The notes beneath the pieces are model-generated. The model saw only the letters and a list, made by a program, of their open reading frames with translations, made no database searches and was not told the origin of the DNA. A DNA stretch of 64,000 nt from Pseudoalteromonas prydzensis. GTDB lineage: Bacteria; Pseudomonadota; Gammaproteobacteria; Enterobacterales; Alteromonadaceae. Shown piece by piece: positions 1 to 8,742 of this stretch (the first letter of the stretch is position 1; every line of letters starts with the position of its first letter). A program made the translations under genes and the position numbers. The stretch lies in the NCBI RefSeq assembly GCF_001661495.1, contig NZ_BDDT01000003.1, forward strand, positions 186,001 through 250,000, read 5' to 3'.

Positions 1-392
1 AACCCTTCACTTAGCCAAAAAGCTGAATAGGGCAATAACGGTAAGTATAAATGAGCAAGCTCATGGTACAGAGTCCAATCATCATTTAGCTGGCGTAAAC
101 TAGCGAAGCGGTCAAAATGTAATTCTATACCATCAGGATCGCCTCTTTTTACGCTACCCCAAGGCACCGGCTCAAAGGTAATATAACGAGGGTGTAAATA
201 AATAGGCAACAATGCATGTGGTAGTGGCCCTAAGCTTGCCTGTGTTTTCTCTACACTGGAATTTAACCATTTTACTATCCGTTGTTGTTGGTTGTCCGAA
301 AGTCCCGTTAATCCATGTGGCTGAATCTGCGTACTAACTTGGGCTGCGCAATTAAAACACAACGCAAATAAAATCGAATATAATAGTTTCAT
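1..392 (-). CDS. Secreted MA-like zinc metallopeptidase (C-terminal part outside the window)
   Basis: Reading leftward from the ATG at 390-392 the frame stays open to the window edge, giving 130 residues. Residues 1-17 look like a signal peptide (hydrophobic stretch, then Cys-Ala-Ala-Gln). HELAH at 110-114 is a zinc-binding HExxH motif, and WLSEG at 126-130 supplies the second glutamate typical of the peptidase MA-like group, where a W-x-S-E-G element follows HExxH closely. I infer an exported zinc-dependent peptidase; the substrate is unknown. It is transcribed away from icd, so its promoter must lie in 393-562. The cut end prevents a length comparison. Confidence 0.7.
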   Translation of the reverse strand, partial: MKLLYSILFALCFNCAAQVSTQIQPHGLTGLSDNQQQRIVKWLNSSVEKTQASLGPLPHALLPIYLHPRYITFEPVPWGSVKRGDPDGIELHFDRFASLRQLNDDWTLYHELAHLYLPLLPYSAFWLSEG

Positions 393-562
393 AGTTTACC
401 GTGTGACGCTTTAAGTGAGTAAGAGAAGACCAAACAAAGTGCAGCCGACATTCATTATTTTATTGTTGAATAATAAGTATAACGGCTAAAACCACGACAT
501 TAGCTCCTAAGCATGGTTTAATTGTTATATCAACACTCTATAACAAAAAGCATGGCAATAGT

Positions 563-1822
563 ATGAGTTATCAACATATTGAAATTCCACCTCAGGGTGA
601 GCAAATACGTATTGATAACAAAGGTATTTGGCATATACCCGCGCAACCCATCATCGCTTATATTGATGGTGATGGTGTAGGGCAAGATATTTCCCCATGC
701 ATGCGGAACGTCGTTAATCATGCCGTGCAATTATGTTACCAAGGACAGCGTCAAATTCATTGGATGGAAGTGTTTAATGGTGAAAAAGCGGCGCAGTTGT
801 ATGACGGAGATTGGTTTCCTCAAGAAACGATCCATGCCGTACGGCAATTTAAAATAGCAATCAAAGGGCCGCTAACGACTCCACTCGGTGGTGGTTTTCG
901 CTCATTGAATGTTGCCTTACGCCATGAAATGGATTTATTCGTCAATATGCGCCCGATCAAGGGTTACTCTGCACTGCCTTCGCCATTAAAACACCCTGAA
1001 AATACCAATATTGTGGTTATTCGCGATAGCTCAGAAGACGTCTATTCAGGCATTGAATGGCAAGCAGGCAGTGTAGAAGCTGAAAAAATGCTGGACTTTT
1101 TATGCCAAGAGATGGGAGTCACTCGGCTGAGATTTGATCAACAATGTGGGATTGGCATTAAAAATATTTCTAAAGAAGGCTCTGAACGTTTAGTACGTTA
1201 TGCGCTGCACTATGCTATGGCGCAAAATAGCAGCTCAGTTACCTTAGTCCATAAAGGTAATGTACTTAAATTTACAGACGGTGCATTTAAGCGTTGGGGA
1301 TTTGCTTTGGCAGAACGAGAATTTGCCGCGCAAGCACACAGAAATGGGCGCTGGTTAGAAATTCCCCGAGATAGCCAAGCCCCACTTATTATCAAAGAAG
1401 TGATTGCCGATAACATGCTACAGCAAGCACTAATGACCCCTGAACAATTCGATGTGGTCGTAACCACTAATCAAAATGGTGATTACTTAGCGGATATGTT
1501 GACTGCACAAGTAGGCGGCATTGGTATTATGCCAGCGGCTAATTTGAACAACGAAGTGGCCTTTTTTGAACCTACCCATGGCACATTTGCCCGAATCGCA
1601 GGAGAAAATAGTGCAAACCCCACAAGTAGTATTCTAAGTGCGGTAATGATGCTGCGCTTTATGGATTGGCATGAAGCTGCACAGGCGATTGAAAATGCCT
1701 TAACCCAGACATTAAATGCAGGTGAAGTGACGTTTGATTTGCAACAAGAACAACAAAACTCGACTATCCTCAGTTGTAGTGATTTCACACAAAGGATAAT
1801 CGAGCGTTTAGGCAATTCATGA
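563..1822 (+). CDS. icd: Isocitrate dehydrogenase, dimeric type, with NAD-like coenzyme pocket
   Basis: The 419-residue protein aligns along its whole length with E. coli Icd (416 aa), which oxidatively decarboxylates isocitrate to 2-oxoglutarate in the TCA cycle. The substrate and phosphorylation loop (GGGFRSLNVALR, residues 109-120) and the NGDY and THGT elements are present. The residues that bind the NADP 2'-phosphate in E. coli (Arg292, Lys344, Tyr345, Val351, Tyr391, Arg395) are here Thr292, Arg344, Ile345, Ala351, Phe391 and Gln395. Ile345 and Ala351 are the residues found in NAD-using enzymes, so I infer NAD preference. The ribosome-binding site is weak. The stop lies one base from the stop of the convergent gene at 1824. 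Confidence 0.93.
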   Translation: MSYQHIEIPPQGEQIRIDNKGIWHIPAQPIIAYIDGDGVGQDISPCMRNVVNHAVQLCYQGQRQIHWMEVFNGEKAAQLYDGDWFPQETIHAVRQFKIAIKGPLTTPLGGGFRSLNVALRHEMDLFVNMRPIKGYSALPSPLKHPENTNIVVIRDSSEDVYSGIEWQAGSVEAEKMLDFLCQEMGVTRLRFDQQCGIGIKNISKEGSERLVRYALHYAMAQNSSSVTLVHKGNVLKFTDGAFKRWGFALAEREFAAQAHRNGRWLEIPRDSQAPLIIKEVIADNMLQQALMTPEQFDVVVTTNQNGDYLADMLTAQVGGIGIMPAANLNNEVAFFEPTHGTFARIAGENSANPTSSILSAVMMLRFMDWHEAAQAIENALTQTLNAGEVTFDLQQEQQNSTILSCSDFTQRIIERLGNS

Positions 1823-1823
1823 T

Positions 1824-2276
1824 TTACGCTGCGTTGGCGTTTTTAAGCGCTGCACTGTATGTACAAGGTCGATTAGTCAACGCAGCAGCACGTTGGTAAA
1901 TTGCCTTTGCGCCATGTTCATCGCTTGGTGTTCCACTTAAAGTATCCATTAAAGCAACTACAATAATTGCAGGAACCTGGCAGCAATACTCATCTAATAC
2001 AGCCGTTGTGGTTTGTGCATCAACATGACAATGCGGGTGATTTTGCTCAACTTGATAAGCATGTAGCAACGTTTGAGCATCTAAACTGTCGTTTTCAAAA
2101 TGCTTGTTTTTACGGCATTGACAGCCAAACTCATCCACTAATGTTGCTAATGCTTGATAAACATCAGCACAATCAAGTGTAATTTGCTGACAAAGCTGTT
2201 GTTCAATGAAGGTGTGTAAATGACCATCGATGAATAATCCGTCTTGTTGGGTAAAGCTTGCTGTAGTTTGCATCAT
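1824..2276 (-). CDS. Hypothetical acidic, cysteine-rich protein
   Basis: I do not recognise this 150-residue protein. It has no signal peptide or membrane segment, is rich in Gln, Asp, His and Cys, and has two CxC or CC clusters (CQC near residue 52, CC near 98). The start is an ATG-ATG pair at 2271-2276 behind AAGAGAC, an acceptable ribosome-binding site; either ATG may be used. It converges on icd with a one-base gap and no terminator between them, so the transcripts probably overlap. The next gene on its 5' side, yciK, is on the same strand but 293 bases away. It could be a small cytoplasmic metal-binding or regulatory protein, but nothing proves this. Confidence 0.6.
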   Translation of the reverse strand: MMQTTASFTQQDGLFIDGHLHTFIEQQLCQQITLDCADVYQALATLVDEFGCQCRKNKHFENDSLDAQTLLHAYQVEQNHPHCHVDAQTTTAVLDEYCCQVPAIIVVALMDTLSGTPSDEHGAKAIYQRAAALTNRPCTYSAALKNANAA

Positions 2277-2499
2277 AATGTTGTCTCTTAATTGTAGTGG
2301 TTAACTCATTGGGTATGGGTTTACTTTAGTGCTAAGTTCACTATTTATGAAATTGTTGTTTTCAATAACTGATATTGATCTAATCAATAATAATATAGGC
2401 AGTAACTACTGAAGGGGATTTTTGCTGATGTAGTTAAACGATGCGAGACGAGTAAGGCTATTTTCAAGTGCTAAATTAAGTCTGTTGTTGGGGGAGGGT

Positions 2500-2543
2500 A
2501 TAACAACCAGCCTGTCAGTATTTACAGACTGGCTGGTTGTTAT
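2500..2543. repeat. Long inverted repeat downstream of yciK
   Basis: Arms at 2500-2516 and 2527-2543 are complementary at 16 of 17 positions around a 10-base loop. It lies 26 bases past the yciK stop, where a terminator would sit, but neither strand has a T-run after the stem (GAGCGACT on one side, ACCCTCCCCC on the other). It may be an mRNA 3'-end stabiliser, a Rho-associated end, or a remnant of a small mobile repeat. Confidence 0.7.
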
Positions 2544-2569
2544 AGAGCGACTTTAATTTAAAAGTTTGC

Positions 2570-3313
2570 TTATTTTGTTTGTGCATCTAATGATTGACCA
2601 TTCACATCTATAGAATCGTCACTCATTAAGTATAAATAAGTTGGCATTAAATCTTCAGGGCACGCTAGCTTATCTCGATCTTCACCCGGGTAGACACTGG
2701 CACGCATTGCCGTATGTGTTGCACCTGGGTTGATACAATTGATGCGAATATTTGTTTTACCAACTTCACATGCCCATGTTTGCATCATCCCTTCGACAGC
2801 AAATTTGGAAATGGCATAGGCTCCCCAAAATTCACGGCCTTGGCGACCAACGCCTGAAGAAGTAAAGATAATTGACGCTGATGGCGATTTACGTAATACA
2901 GGAAACAGATACTTTGTGATCATCGCCTGAGCAGTCACATTCACTTTCATGATGTTATCAAACGTAGAAGAACAAAAATGCTCAAGTGGACCTAATGAAC
3001 CAATAATAGCCGCGTTATTAAGTAAACCATCGAGCTTGCCAAACTGTTGTTCGATGGTTGCGCCTAAATCACGAAAATTTTGTTTACTGGCACCTTTTAT
3101 ATCCATAGGTACAATTGCCGGTTTTGGACCGCCAGCAGCAACTATTTCATCATAAACGGCTTCGAGTTTGCTGGTGGTTTTACCAAGTAAAATAACGGTT
3201 GCGCCATGTTTTGCATACGTTATTGCCGCGACGCGGCCAATGCCATCACCCGCACCAGTGATCAGGATAACTTTGTCTTGTAGGGCATTTTCAGCCGCTT
3301 TATAAGTTTGCAT
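2570..3313 (-). CDS. yciK: YciK-family short-chain dehydrogenase/reductase
   Basis: The 247-residue protein is a classical SDR and matches E. coli YciK (252 aa) closely, including the diagnostic VGRQGR and GATHTAMRAS stretches. TGAGDGIG (19-26) is the dinucleotide-binding motif, LNNAA (98-102) stands for the usual NNAG, and Ser153, Tyr166 and Lys170 form the catalytic set in GAYAISK. The cytoplasmic enzyme's substrate is not established. The start ATG at 3313 follows AAGGTCC... weakly. It diverges from the lipase gene at 3544. In related genomes yciK lies near sohB and topA, as here, which supports the assignment. Confidence 0.9.
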   Translation of the reverse strand: MQTYKAAENALQDKVILITGAGDGIGRVAAITYAKHGATVILLGKTTSKLEAVYDEIVAAGGPKPAIVPMDIKGASKQNFRDLGATIEQQFGKLDGLLNNAAIIGSLGPLEHFCSSTFDNIMKVNVTAQAMITKYLFPVLRKSPSASIIFTSSGVGRQGREFWGAYAISKFAVEGMMQTWACEVGKTNIRINCINPGATHTAMRASVYPGEDRDKLACPEDLMPTYLYLMSDDSIDVNGQSLDAQTK

Positions 3314-3422
3314 AATAAAGGTCCAAAAGAATCAATTTCATTGATTTTAACATAGCAAAACACCAAGTTATCGAATTTATTGCAAAATAAGGTGGCGAAA
3401 TTTGAAACTTTACGTTAACTTT

Positions 3423-3439
3423 AACTGGTCTAATGTCTT
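3423..3439. promoter_or_regulatory. Candidate FadR-like operator upstream of the lipase gene
   Basis: AACTGGTCTAATGTCTT resembles the FadR consensus AGCTGGTCCGAYNTGTT as I recall it, and shares CTGGT...A.GTCTTA with the site at 37467 ahead of the DUF1302 gene. It lies about 105 bases before the lipase ATG. A fatty-acid sensor controlling a lysophospholipase would make sense, but this is pattern matching by eye. Confidence 0.3.
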
Positions 3440-3543
3440 ATTAATAATCTAATTACAATATTTTAACCAAATATTACGCTATAACTTAAAAGAATTTAAT
3501 TAAACACACACATAAAAAAAAGATTACGTGCGGAGCAAACAAC

Positions 3544-6006
3544 ATGAAAAAAATGCTACTCTCACTTGCAATTACAGCTGCTCTAGCTGGTTGTGGCGGC
3601 GGTGAAACGTTAGAAGATGTTAAAAACGACACACCACCGGTTATTCCTGCTGCTACGGTGAAATTTGACCCAGCAAATGGGGTGATCTCAGTGCCAAATG
3701 ATTTATTAATGAGCGGCACAAAAGATGGCACTATTAACATACCAGGTGAGTTAGATGCCAGTGGCACGTCTGTGCCACGAGCAGCCTATGCGAACCCATC
3801 ATTAGCATTAGGGGCACTAGATGGCTGGTCAAGCCAAGTCCCTTATAAGATTGATTTAACCTTTCCTGTGGATGTCAGTTCAGCGACTACGCCACAACCT
3901 AAGTTGAGTTTAGATCAAGCCTCAGCTGCAGCACCAGGCGCTGTGCGCATTTTTGAAGTGGTGATGGGCGCAAGTTTAACCGATGCAGAGTGTTCGCAAG
4001 TTCCAGCTGGAATTGCATGTAAATTGCTAGGCGAACTTACTTTTGGCGTTGACTTTATAACCAAAGCCAGTGGTGATGCCGTTGCAATCATTCCATTAAA
4101 GCCGTTTAAAGCCGGTAGTTCTTACATAAATGTATTAACCACTAACTTAAAAGATTCTGCAGGGCGTTCTATCGAACCATCTGCCACTTATGGTTTGGTT
4201 AAACAAGAAGCGCCATTAATTACTGAGTCGCAACTAGCTCTGCAAGGTGTGATCAATAGTTACGAAAATGTAATTACATCAGGTGGAGCAATTGCCAAAG
4301 ATGAAATTATTTTCTCAGCAGCAATGACGATTCAATCGGTAGGCCCGGTATTGGCTAATATTAAAAAGCTGCTAGCGGCAAGTTTAGAAAATCCAGCATT
4401 GCCGAAACCTGTAGTACAAATTCCTGAACAACAAATGTTAACGGTAACGCAAGTGTTCGCTTCTCAAGGTATAACAGGGCTTTCACCAGCATTTAATGGT
4501 GTGCAGTATCAAAAAGGTAGTGTGACCTTACCTATGTATTTATCGCAACCGACTGGCAAGGAAATCTCTGATTTAGCGGCTACTTACTGGCAGGGTATGT
4601 GTGATAACGCTGTGGCAGTATTAGGTTATAAGGCTGCGAAGGGCGAAGACTTCCCAACTGAACCAGTTAGTATTAATGATGCGACATGTCAGGCATTAAG
4701 TGGTGGCCAATTACGTGATTTTGGATTAGATACAACAAGGCATTTAACAAAATACAATTCGCTCCCTAAAACACAGAGCCTAAATGATGTGCCGGTGCAA
4801 GTGACTAAGCCAATTTTACCTGTGATCAATGATGTACGTGGGCAATTAGGCTTGCCTGCCATTGAAATGCCTGCGGGTGGTTGGCCTATTGTGATTATGC
4901 AACACGGTATAACCTCTAAAAAAGAAGATATGCTGGCGTTAACGGCGAGTTTAGCGATTCAAGGTTTTGCAACGGTTGCCATTGACCATCCAGTGCATGG
5001 TGAGCGTGGTATTGATGTAGATAACGACGGTGTAGATGACTTTAACGCATCAACGGGTTCTGTCCTTGCGTATATGAATTTACAATCGTTATTAGTTGCC
5101 CGTGATAATTTAAGACAGTCAGCAGCTGATTTACTTGGTCTTCGTTTAGGTTTGAATCTGACCAATGACACGTCTTTAAATAGTCAAGATGTATCATTCA
5201 TTGGTCATTCTTTGGGTTCAGTTGTCGCACCTGCTTTTATTGCCCAAGCTAATAATCCATTAGATGAACAAGTTGATGGCCTATTTAAAGTCAATACCGT
5301 CGCTTTAGCAAGTGGCGGCGGCGGGATTGCCAGCTTCTTACTTGAGTCTGCTTCTTTCGGGCCATTTGTGCAAGGCTCTGTATTATTAGCCGCAGGCACT
5401 GCTGAATCAGCTGAATTTGCAACTTTCCTTGAAACGGATGCCGTATCTAACTGTGGTGCTGTTATTGCTAATCAACAAGCTTATGTAACGTGTGCTTACC
5501 CTGAATATATTGCTGCTTTGACTGTTGCAGGTGAAAGCGCGAAAATTGCTAACATTCAGGGTGTAATGACGCAATTCTCATTTGCTGCACAAACGGCACT
5601 TGATAGTGGCGATCCAACAAATTATGCCGCAACGGTACAAGCACTTGGCACGCCTGTTTATATGAATGTGGTGGTTGGTGACGGCGCTGGTAATAAACCA
5701 GATCAAGTTATTCCGCCAACAACAGTGAATAACCCACTTGCGGGTTCATTGCCATTAGCTAATTTAATGGGCTTAACAACAGTAACCCAATCGCAAGCGC
5801 CAACGGGTGAGGGCATGAGTTACCTAGTGAAATTTACTAAAGGACATCACAGTTCAGTACTCACACCTGCACCAAATGAAGCTGCAGGCTCAACGGTAGA
5901 AGATAGCGCCGCAGCGACAACTGAAATGCAATTACAAATTGCCAGTTATTTAGCAACACGTGGCCTTGCGTTATCAATCAATAACACAGAGATTGTCACT
6001 GACTAA
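3544..6006 (+). CDS. volA: VolA/Pla-1/Cef-family lipase lipoprotein
   Basis: The 820-residue protein starts with a lipoprotein signal peptide ending in lipobox LAGC (Cys17) followed by Gly-Gly-Gly, so it should be lipidated. GHSLG at 554-558 is the alpha/beta-hydrolase nucleophile elbow with Ser556; His768 or His769 in KGHHSS is the likely catalytic histidine. An Asp-rich loop (DVDNDGVDD, around 497-505) precedes it. Length and layout match the Vibrio VolA surface lysophospholipase and Aeromonas Pla-1 group, which release fatty acids from lysophospholipid. The gene appears monocistronic, with a terminator at 6031-6057. The role, scavenging host or environmental lipid, is inferred from the family. 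Confidence 0.88.
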   Translation: MKKMLLSLAITAALAGCGGGETLEDVKNDTPPVIPAATVKFDPANGVISVPNDLLMSGTKDGTINIPGELDASGTSVPRAAYANPSLALGALDGWSSQVPYKIDLTFPVDVSSATTPQPKLSLDQASAAAPGAVRIFEVVMGASLTDAECSQVPAGIACKLLGELTFGVDFITKASGDAVAIIPLKPFKAGSSYINVLTTNLKDSAGRSIEPSATYGLVKQEAPLITESQLALQGVINSYENVITSGGAIAKDEIIFSAAMTIQSVGPVLANIKKLLAASLENPALPKPVVQIPEQQMLTVTQVFASQGITGLSPAFNGVQYQKGSVTLPMYLSQPTGKEISDLAATYWQGMCDNAVAVLGYKAAKGEDFPTEPVSINDATCQALSGGQLRDFGLDTTRHLTKYNSLPKTQSLNDVPVQVTKPILPVINDVRGQLGLPAIEMPAGGWPIVIMQHGITSKKEDMLALTASLAIQGFATVAIDHPVHGERGIDVDNDGVDDFNASTGSVLAYMNLQSLLVARDNLRQSAADLLGLRLGLNLTNDTSLNSQDVSFIGHSLGSVVAPAFIAQANNPLDEQVDGLFKVNTVALASGGGGIASFLLESASFGPFVQGSVLLAAGTAESAEFATFLETDAVSNCGAVIANQQAYVTCAYPEYIAALTVAGESAKIANIQGVMTQFSFAAQTALDSGDPTNYAATVQALGTPVYMNVVVGDGAGNKPDQVIPPTTVNNPLAGSLPLANLMGLTTVTQSQAPTGEGMSYLVKFTKGHHSSVLTPAPNEAAGSTVEDSAAATTEMQLQIASYLATRGLALSINNTEIVTD

Positions 6007-6030
6007 TTTCATCGTGTACTAAAAAGATGA

Positions 6031-6057
6031 AAAGCCACTGAAAAGTGGCTTTTTTTT
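6031..6057 (+). terminator. Rho-independent terminator after the lipase gene
   Basis: AAAGCCACT pairs with AGTGGCTTT around a GAAA loop, and a run of T follows. It separates the lipase gene from sohB. Confidence 0.9.
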
Positions 6058-6101
6058 GTTTGAATGGTAAATTAGGTGAAATTTTTATATGGAGAATACA
6101 A

Positions 6102-7118
6102 TTGGAATTTTTATATGAGTACGGCTTGTTTTTAGCTAAAACCGCGACTTTTGTGATTGCCATTGCTGCAATCATCTTGATAAGTGTTGCTGCAGCGGTA
6201 AAGCCTAAAAGTAAAAAAGGTGAAATTGAGATTGATGATCTCTCAGAGCAACTCGATGATTTAAAAAATAACTTTATTGAAAGTACGTTATCTAAAAAAG
6301 CATTAAAAGCGCACCATAAAGCACAAAAGAATGAGGCTAAAAAAATCACTGATGAAGAGTCGAAACCACGTTTATATGTCATTGATTTTAATGGCAGTAT
6401 GGATGCACATGAAGTCGACAGCTTGCGCGAAGAAATTACCGCGATCATCTCAATTGCTGATCCTAAACAAGACAAAGTACTGGTTAGATTAGAAAGTGGT
6501 GGCGGTGTTGTGCATGGTTATGGTTTAGCTGCATCTCAGCTGCAACGCTTGAAAGATAAAGGTATTCACCTTTGCGTTTCAATAGACAAAGTAGCAGCCA
6601 GTGGTGGCTATATGATGGCCTGTGTGGCCGATGAAATAGTTGCCGCACCGTTTGCTATTGTTGGCTCAATTGGTGTGATAGCGCAAATTCCAAACTTTAA
6701 TAAAATTCTCAAGAAAAATGATGTTGATTTTGAACAGATAACCGCTGGAGAGTTTAAACGCACGTTAACGCTATTCGGTGAAAATACCGATAAAGCGCGA
6801 GAAAAATTTAAAGATGAAATAGAACAAACCCATGATTTATTCAAACAGTTTGTCAGCAGCCAACGTCCTAGCCTAGATATTAATTTAGTTGCAACAGGCG
6901 AGCATTGGTTTGCAACTCAAGCAATGGATAAAGGTCTGGTTGATAAAATTCAAACCAGTGATGATACCTTACTCAGTCATCAAAATGAGCGACAAATTTA
7001 TAAAGTACATTATAAAATTAAAAAGAGCCTCAGTGATAAGTTTGCTATTGGCCTGAGTAACACAGTTAATAAAACGGGTATATCGTTAGTTTCTCGTTTT
7101 AAAGGCTTAAACCCATAG
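6102..7118 (+). CDS. sohB: Inner-membrane S49-family serine protease SohB
   Basis: I start the gene at TTG 6102, giving (M)EFLYEYGLFLAK, which matches the E. coli SohB N-terminus; GGAG stands six bases upstream. The longer reading from 6045 begins inside the preceding terminator and is rejected. The 338-residue product (E. coli 349) has one N-terminal membrane segment (about 7-28), a Lys/Glu-rich linker, then an S49 domain. Ser167 in VAASGGY is the nucleophile and Lys219 in GEFKRTL the general base, 52 residues apart as in Bacillus SppA. It is expected to act on the periplasmic face of the inner membrane. Its substrate is unknown. Confidence 0.93.
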   Translation: MEFLYEYGLFLAKTATFVIAIAAIILISVAAAVKPKSKKGEIEIDDLSEQLDDLKNNFIESTLSKKALKAHHKAQKNEAKKITDEESKPRLYVIDFNGSMDAHEVDSLREEITAIISIADPKQDKVLVRLESGGGVVHGYGLAASQLQRLKDKGIHLCVSIDKVAASGGYMMACVADEIVAAPFAIVGSIGVIAQIPNFNKILKKNDVDFEQITAGEFKRTLTLFGENTDKAREKFKDEIEQTHDLFKQFVSSQRPSLDINLVATGEHWFATQAMDKGLVDKIQTSDDTLLSHQNERQIYKVHYKIKKSLSDKFAIGLSNTVNKTGISLVSRFKGLNP

Positions 7119-7153
7119 TTTGACCGTACTTTAATTAACGCTGTTTAGATAAT

Positions 7154-7183
7154 AAAAAACCCGCTATTTTGCGGGTTTTTTAT
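7154..7183. terminator. Bidirectional terminator between sohB and the symporter gene
   Basis: AAAAACCCGC pairs with GCGGGTTTTT around TATTTT. A- and T-tracts on both sides let it serve both convergent genes. Confidence 0.92.
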
Positions 7184-7205
7184 TGCTGACGGTTACACAA
7201 AATGC

Positions 7206-8537
7206 TTAGTCAGTGGATTTATGATAATCCTCTAAATCTTTGGCTGCATCAGGGTCGTTAAATACGTCCTCATCCAATTGACCTTCAGATTTAGCCACTA
7301 CGCAGGTTACCATACAGTCGCCTGTTACATTCACTGCGGTACGCGTCATATCGAGTAATCTGTCAACACCGATGATGATTGCAATCCCTTCTACAGGTAA
7401 GCCTACTTGATTAAGTACCATGGCAAGCATGATCAAGCCTACACCTGGCACACCTGCGGTGCCGACAGAGGCGAGCGTTGCGGTTAGAATGACCATTAAG
7501 TAATCGGAAATGGTTAAGTCAACACTGAATACTTGCGCTATAAACACCGTTGCAACACCTTGCATAATTGCCGTGCCATCCATGTTGATGGTTGCACCCA
7601 GTGGTATTGTGAATGAAGCAACTGAGTTCTTTGCGCCTAATTTTTTGGTGGCGGTTTCTAAGGTGATAGGCATAGTCGCACTTGAACTGGAAGTACTAAA
7701 ACCAAACAGGCATGCGTGCTTCATTTTCTTTAAAAATATGATTGGGTTTAAGCCTGTTAATAGCTTTAATAAAATGGTGTAGTTAACAAACGCATGAATA
7801 GCAAGCGCCGCCATCACCACACCAAAGTATTTAGCTAAGCTGACGATTAAGTTCAGCTCAATGGTGGTAAATAGTTTCGCCATTAAACAGAACACCCCAT
7901 AAGGTGCTACGTTCATTAATAGGGTAACTAATTTTAAGATAACGGTATTTAAATCTTCAAAAACGGCCGCGACTCGTTTACCTGCGCTGCCACTAAGTGC
8001 CATGGCAATACCAAACAGCAATGCAAAAACAATAACCTGTAGCATGTTACCACTGGCCATCGCATCAATCGGATTGGTTGGGAACATGCCAATGATAACT
8101 TGCGCAAGGGTTGGTGCTTCTTTTGCGCTATAAGTAGCGTCAGAAGGTAAATTAATGCCTTCACCGGGATTCACTAATAATGCCAAGGTAATTGCCACTG
8201 TGATCGCAATAGCAGTAGTTATAAGGTACAGGCCGATTGATTTTCCGCCTAATCGGCCTAATTTTTTCGGGTCACTTAAACTACAGGTACCACAAACAAG
8301 TGAGACAAATACTAATGGCACAACTAGCATTTTCAAACTGGCGATAAATATTTGTCCACCAATATGAAATAAACCATCAACAAAAAAGCTCTTAATTGGC
8401 AAAGAGAATAATCCAAGTGGGATTAGATAATCGTCTTCGCCAGCTAATATTGCTTGGAAAATAAAACCTACAGCAACACCCAAAAACATACCAATCATGA
8501 TACGGGTGGTTAAACTCATTGAACGGATTTTTGACAT
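7206..8537 (-). CDS. Sodium/proton:acidic amino acid or dicarboxylate symporter (DAACS family)
   Basis: The 443-residue membrane protein has the DAACS/GltPh signatures: the serine-rich hairpin STSSSSATMP, the ion-binding NMDGT motif, and DMTRTAVNVTGD in the eighth transmembrane region. The last carries all residues that contact substrate in GltPh (Asp394, Arg397, Thr398, Asn401, Asp405 in GltPh numbering). Arg397 binds a side-chain carboxylate, which points to glutamate, aspartate or a C4-dicarboxylate rather than neutral amino acids. The C-terminal tail is acidic. It imports substrate across the inner membrane. It is monocistronic and ends at a shared terminator with sohB; the ribosome-binding site is weak. 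Confidence 0.9.
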   Translation of the reverse strand: MSKIRSMSLTTRIMIGMFLGVAVGFIFQAILAGEDDYLIPLGLFSLPIKSFFVDGLFHIGGQIFIASLKMLVVPLVFVSLVCGTCSLSDPKKLGRLGGKSIGLYLITTAIAITVAITLALLVNPGEGINLPSDATYSAKEAPTLAQVIIGMFPTNPIDAMASGNMLQVIVFALLFGIAMALSGSAGKRVAAVFEDLNTVILKLVTLLMNVAPYGVFCLMAKLFTTIELNLIVSLAKYFGVVMAALAIHAFVNYTILLKLLTGLNPIIFLKKMKHACLFGFSTSSSSATMPITLETATKKLGAKNSVASFTIPLGATINMDGTAIMQGVATVFIAQVFSVDLTISDYLMVILTATLASVGTAGVPGVGLIMLAMVLNQVGLPVEGIAIIIGVDRLLDMTRTAVNVTGDCMVTCVVAKSEGQLDEDVFNDPDAAKDLEDYHKSTD

Positions 8538-8742
8538 AGTAACAATCTATTTTTTATAAATTTGCCATAGCCTACCAGCATGTAGATTTTTATACAGAAA
8601 AAAATGATAAATATGAAAAAAAATATCGCTCAAAAAAAACCATAAAAAAGTAATAAAAGTTGTGATTTTAAAGCTTGATATAGGTTAATATTGGGTAAAT
8701 TTTATATTTAAATAATTAATAACAAACGCTAGGGAGAGGGCA

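Noticed and set aside
5996..6475. 159-codon open frame on the minus strand over sohB
   Set aside because: It lies opposite a well-conserved gene, covers a terminator, and its product is low in recognisable structure; a shadow frame.
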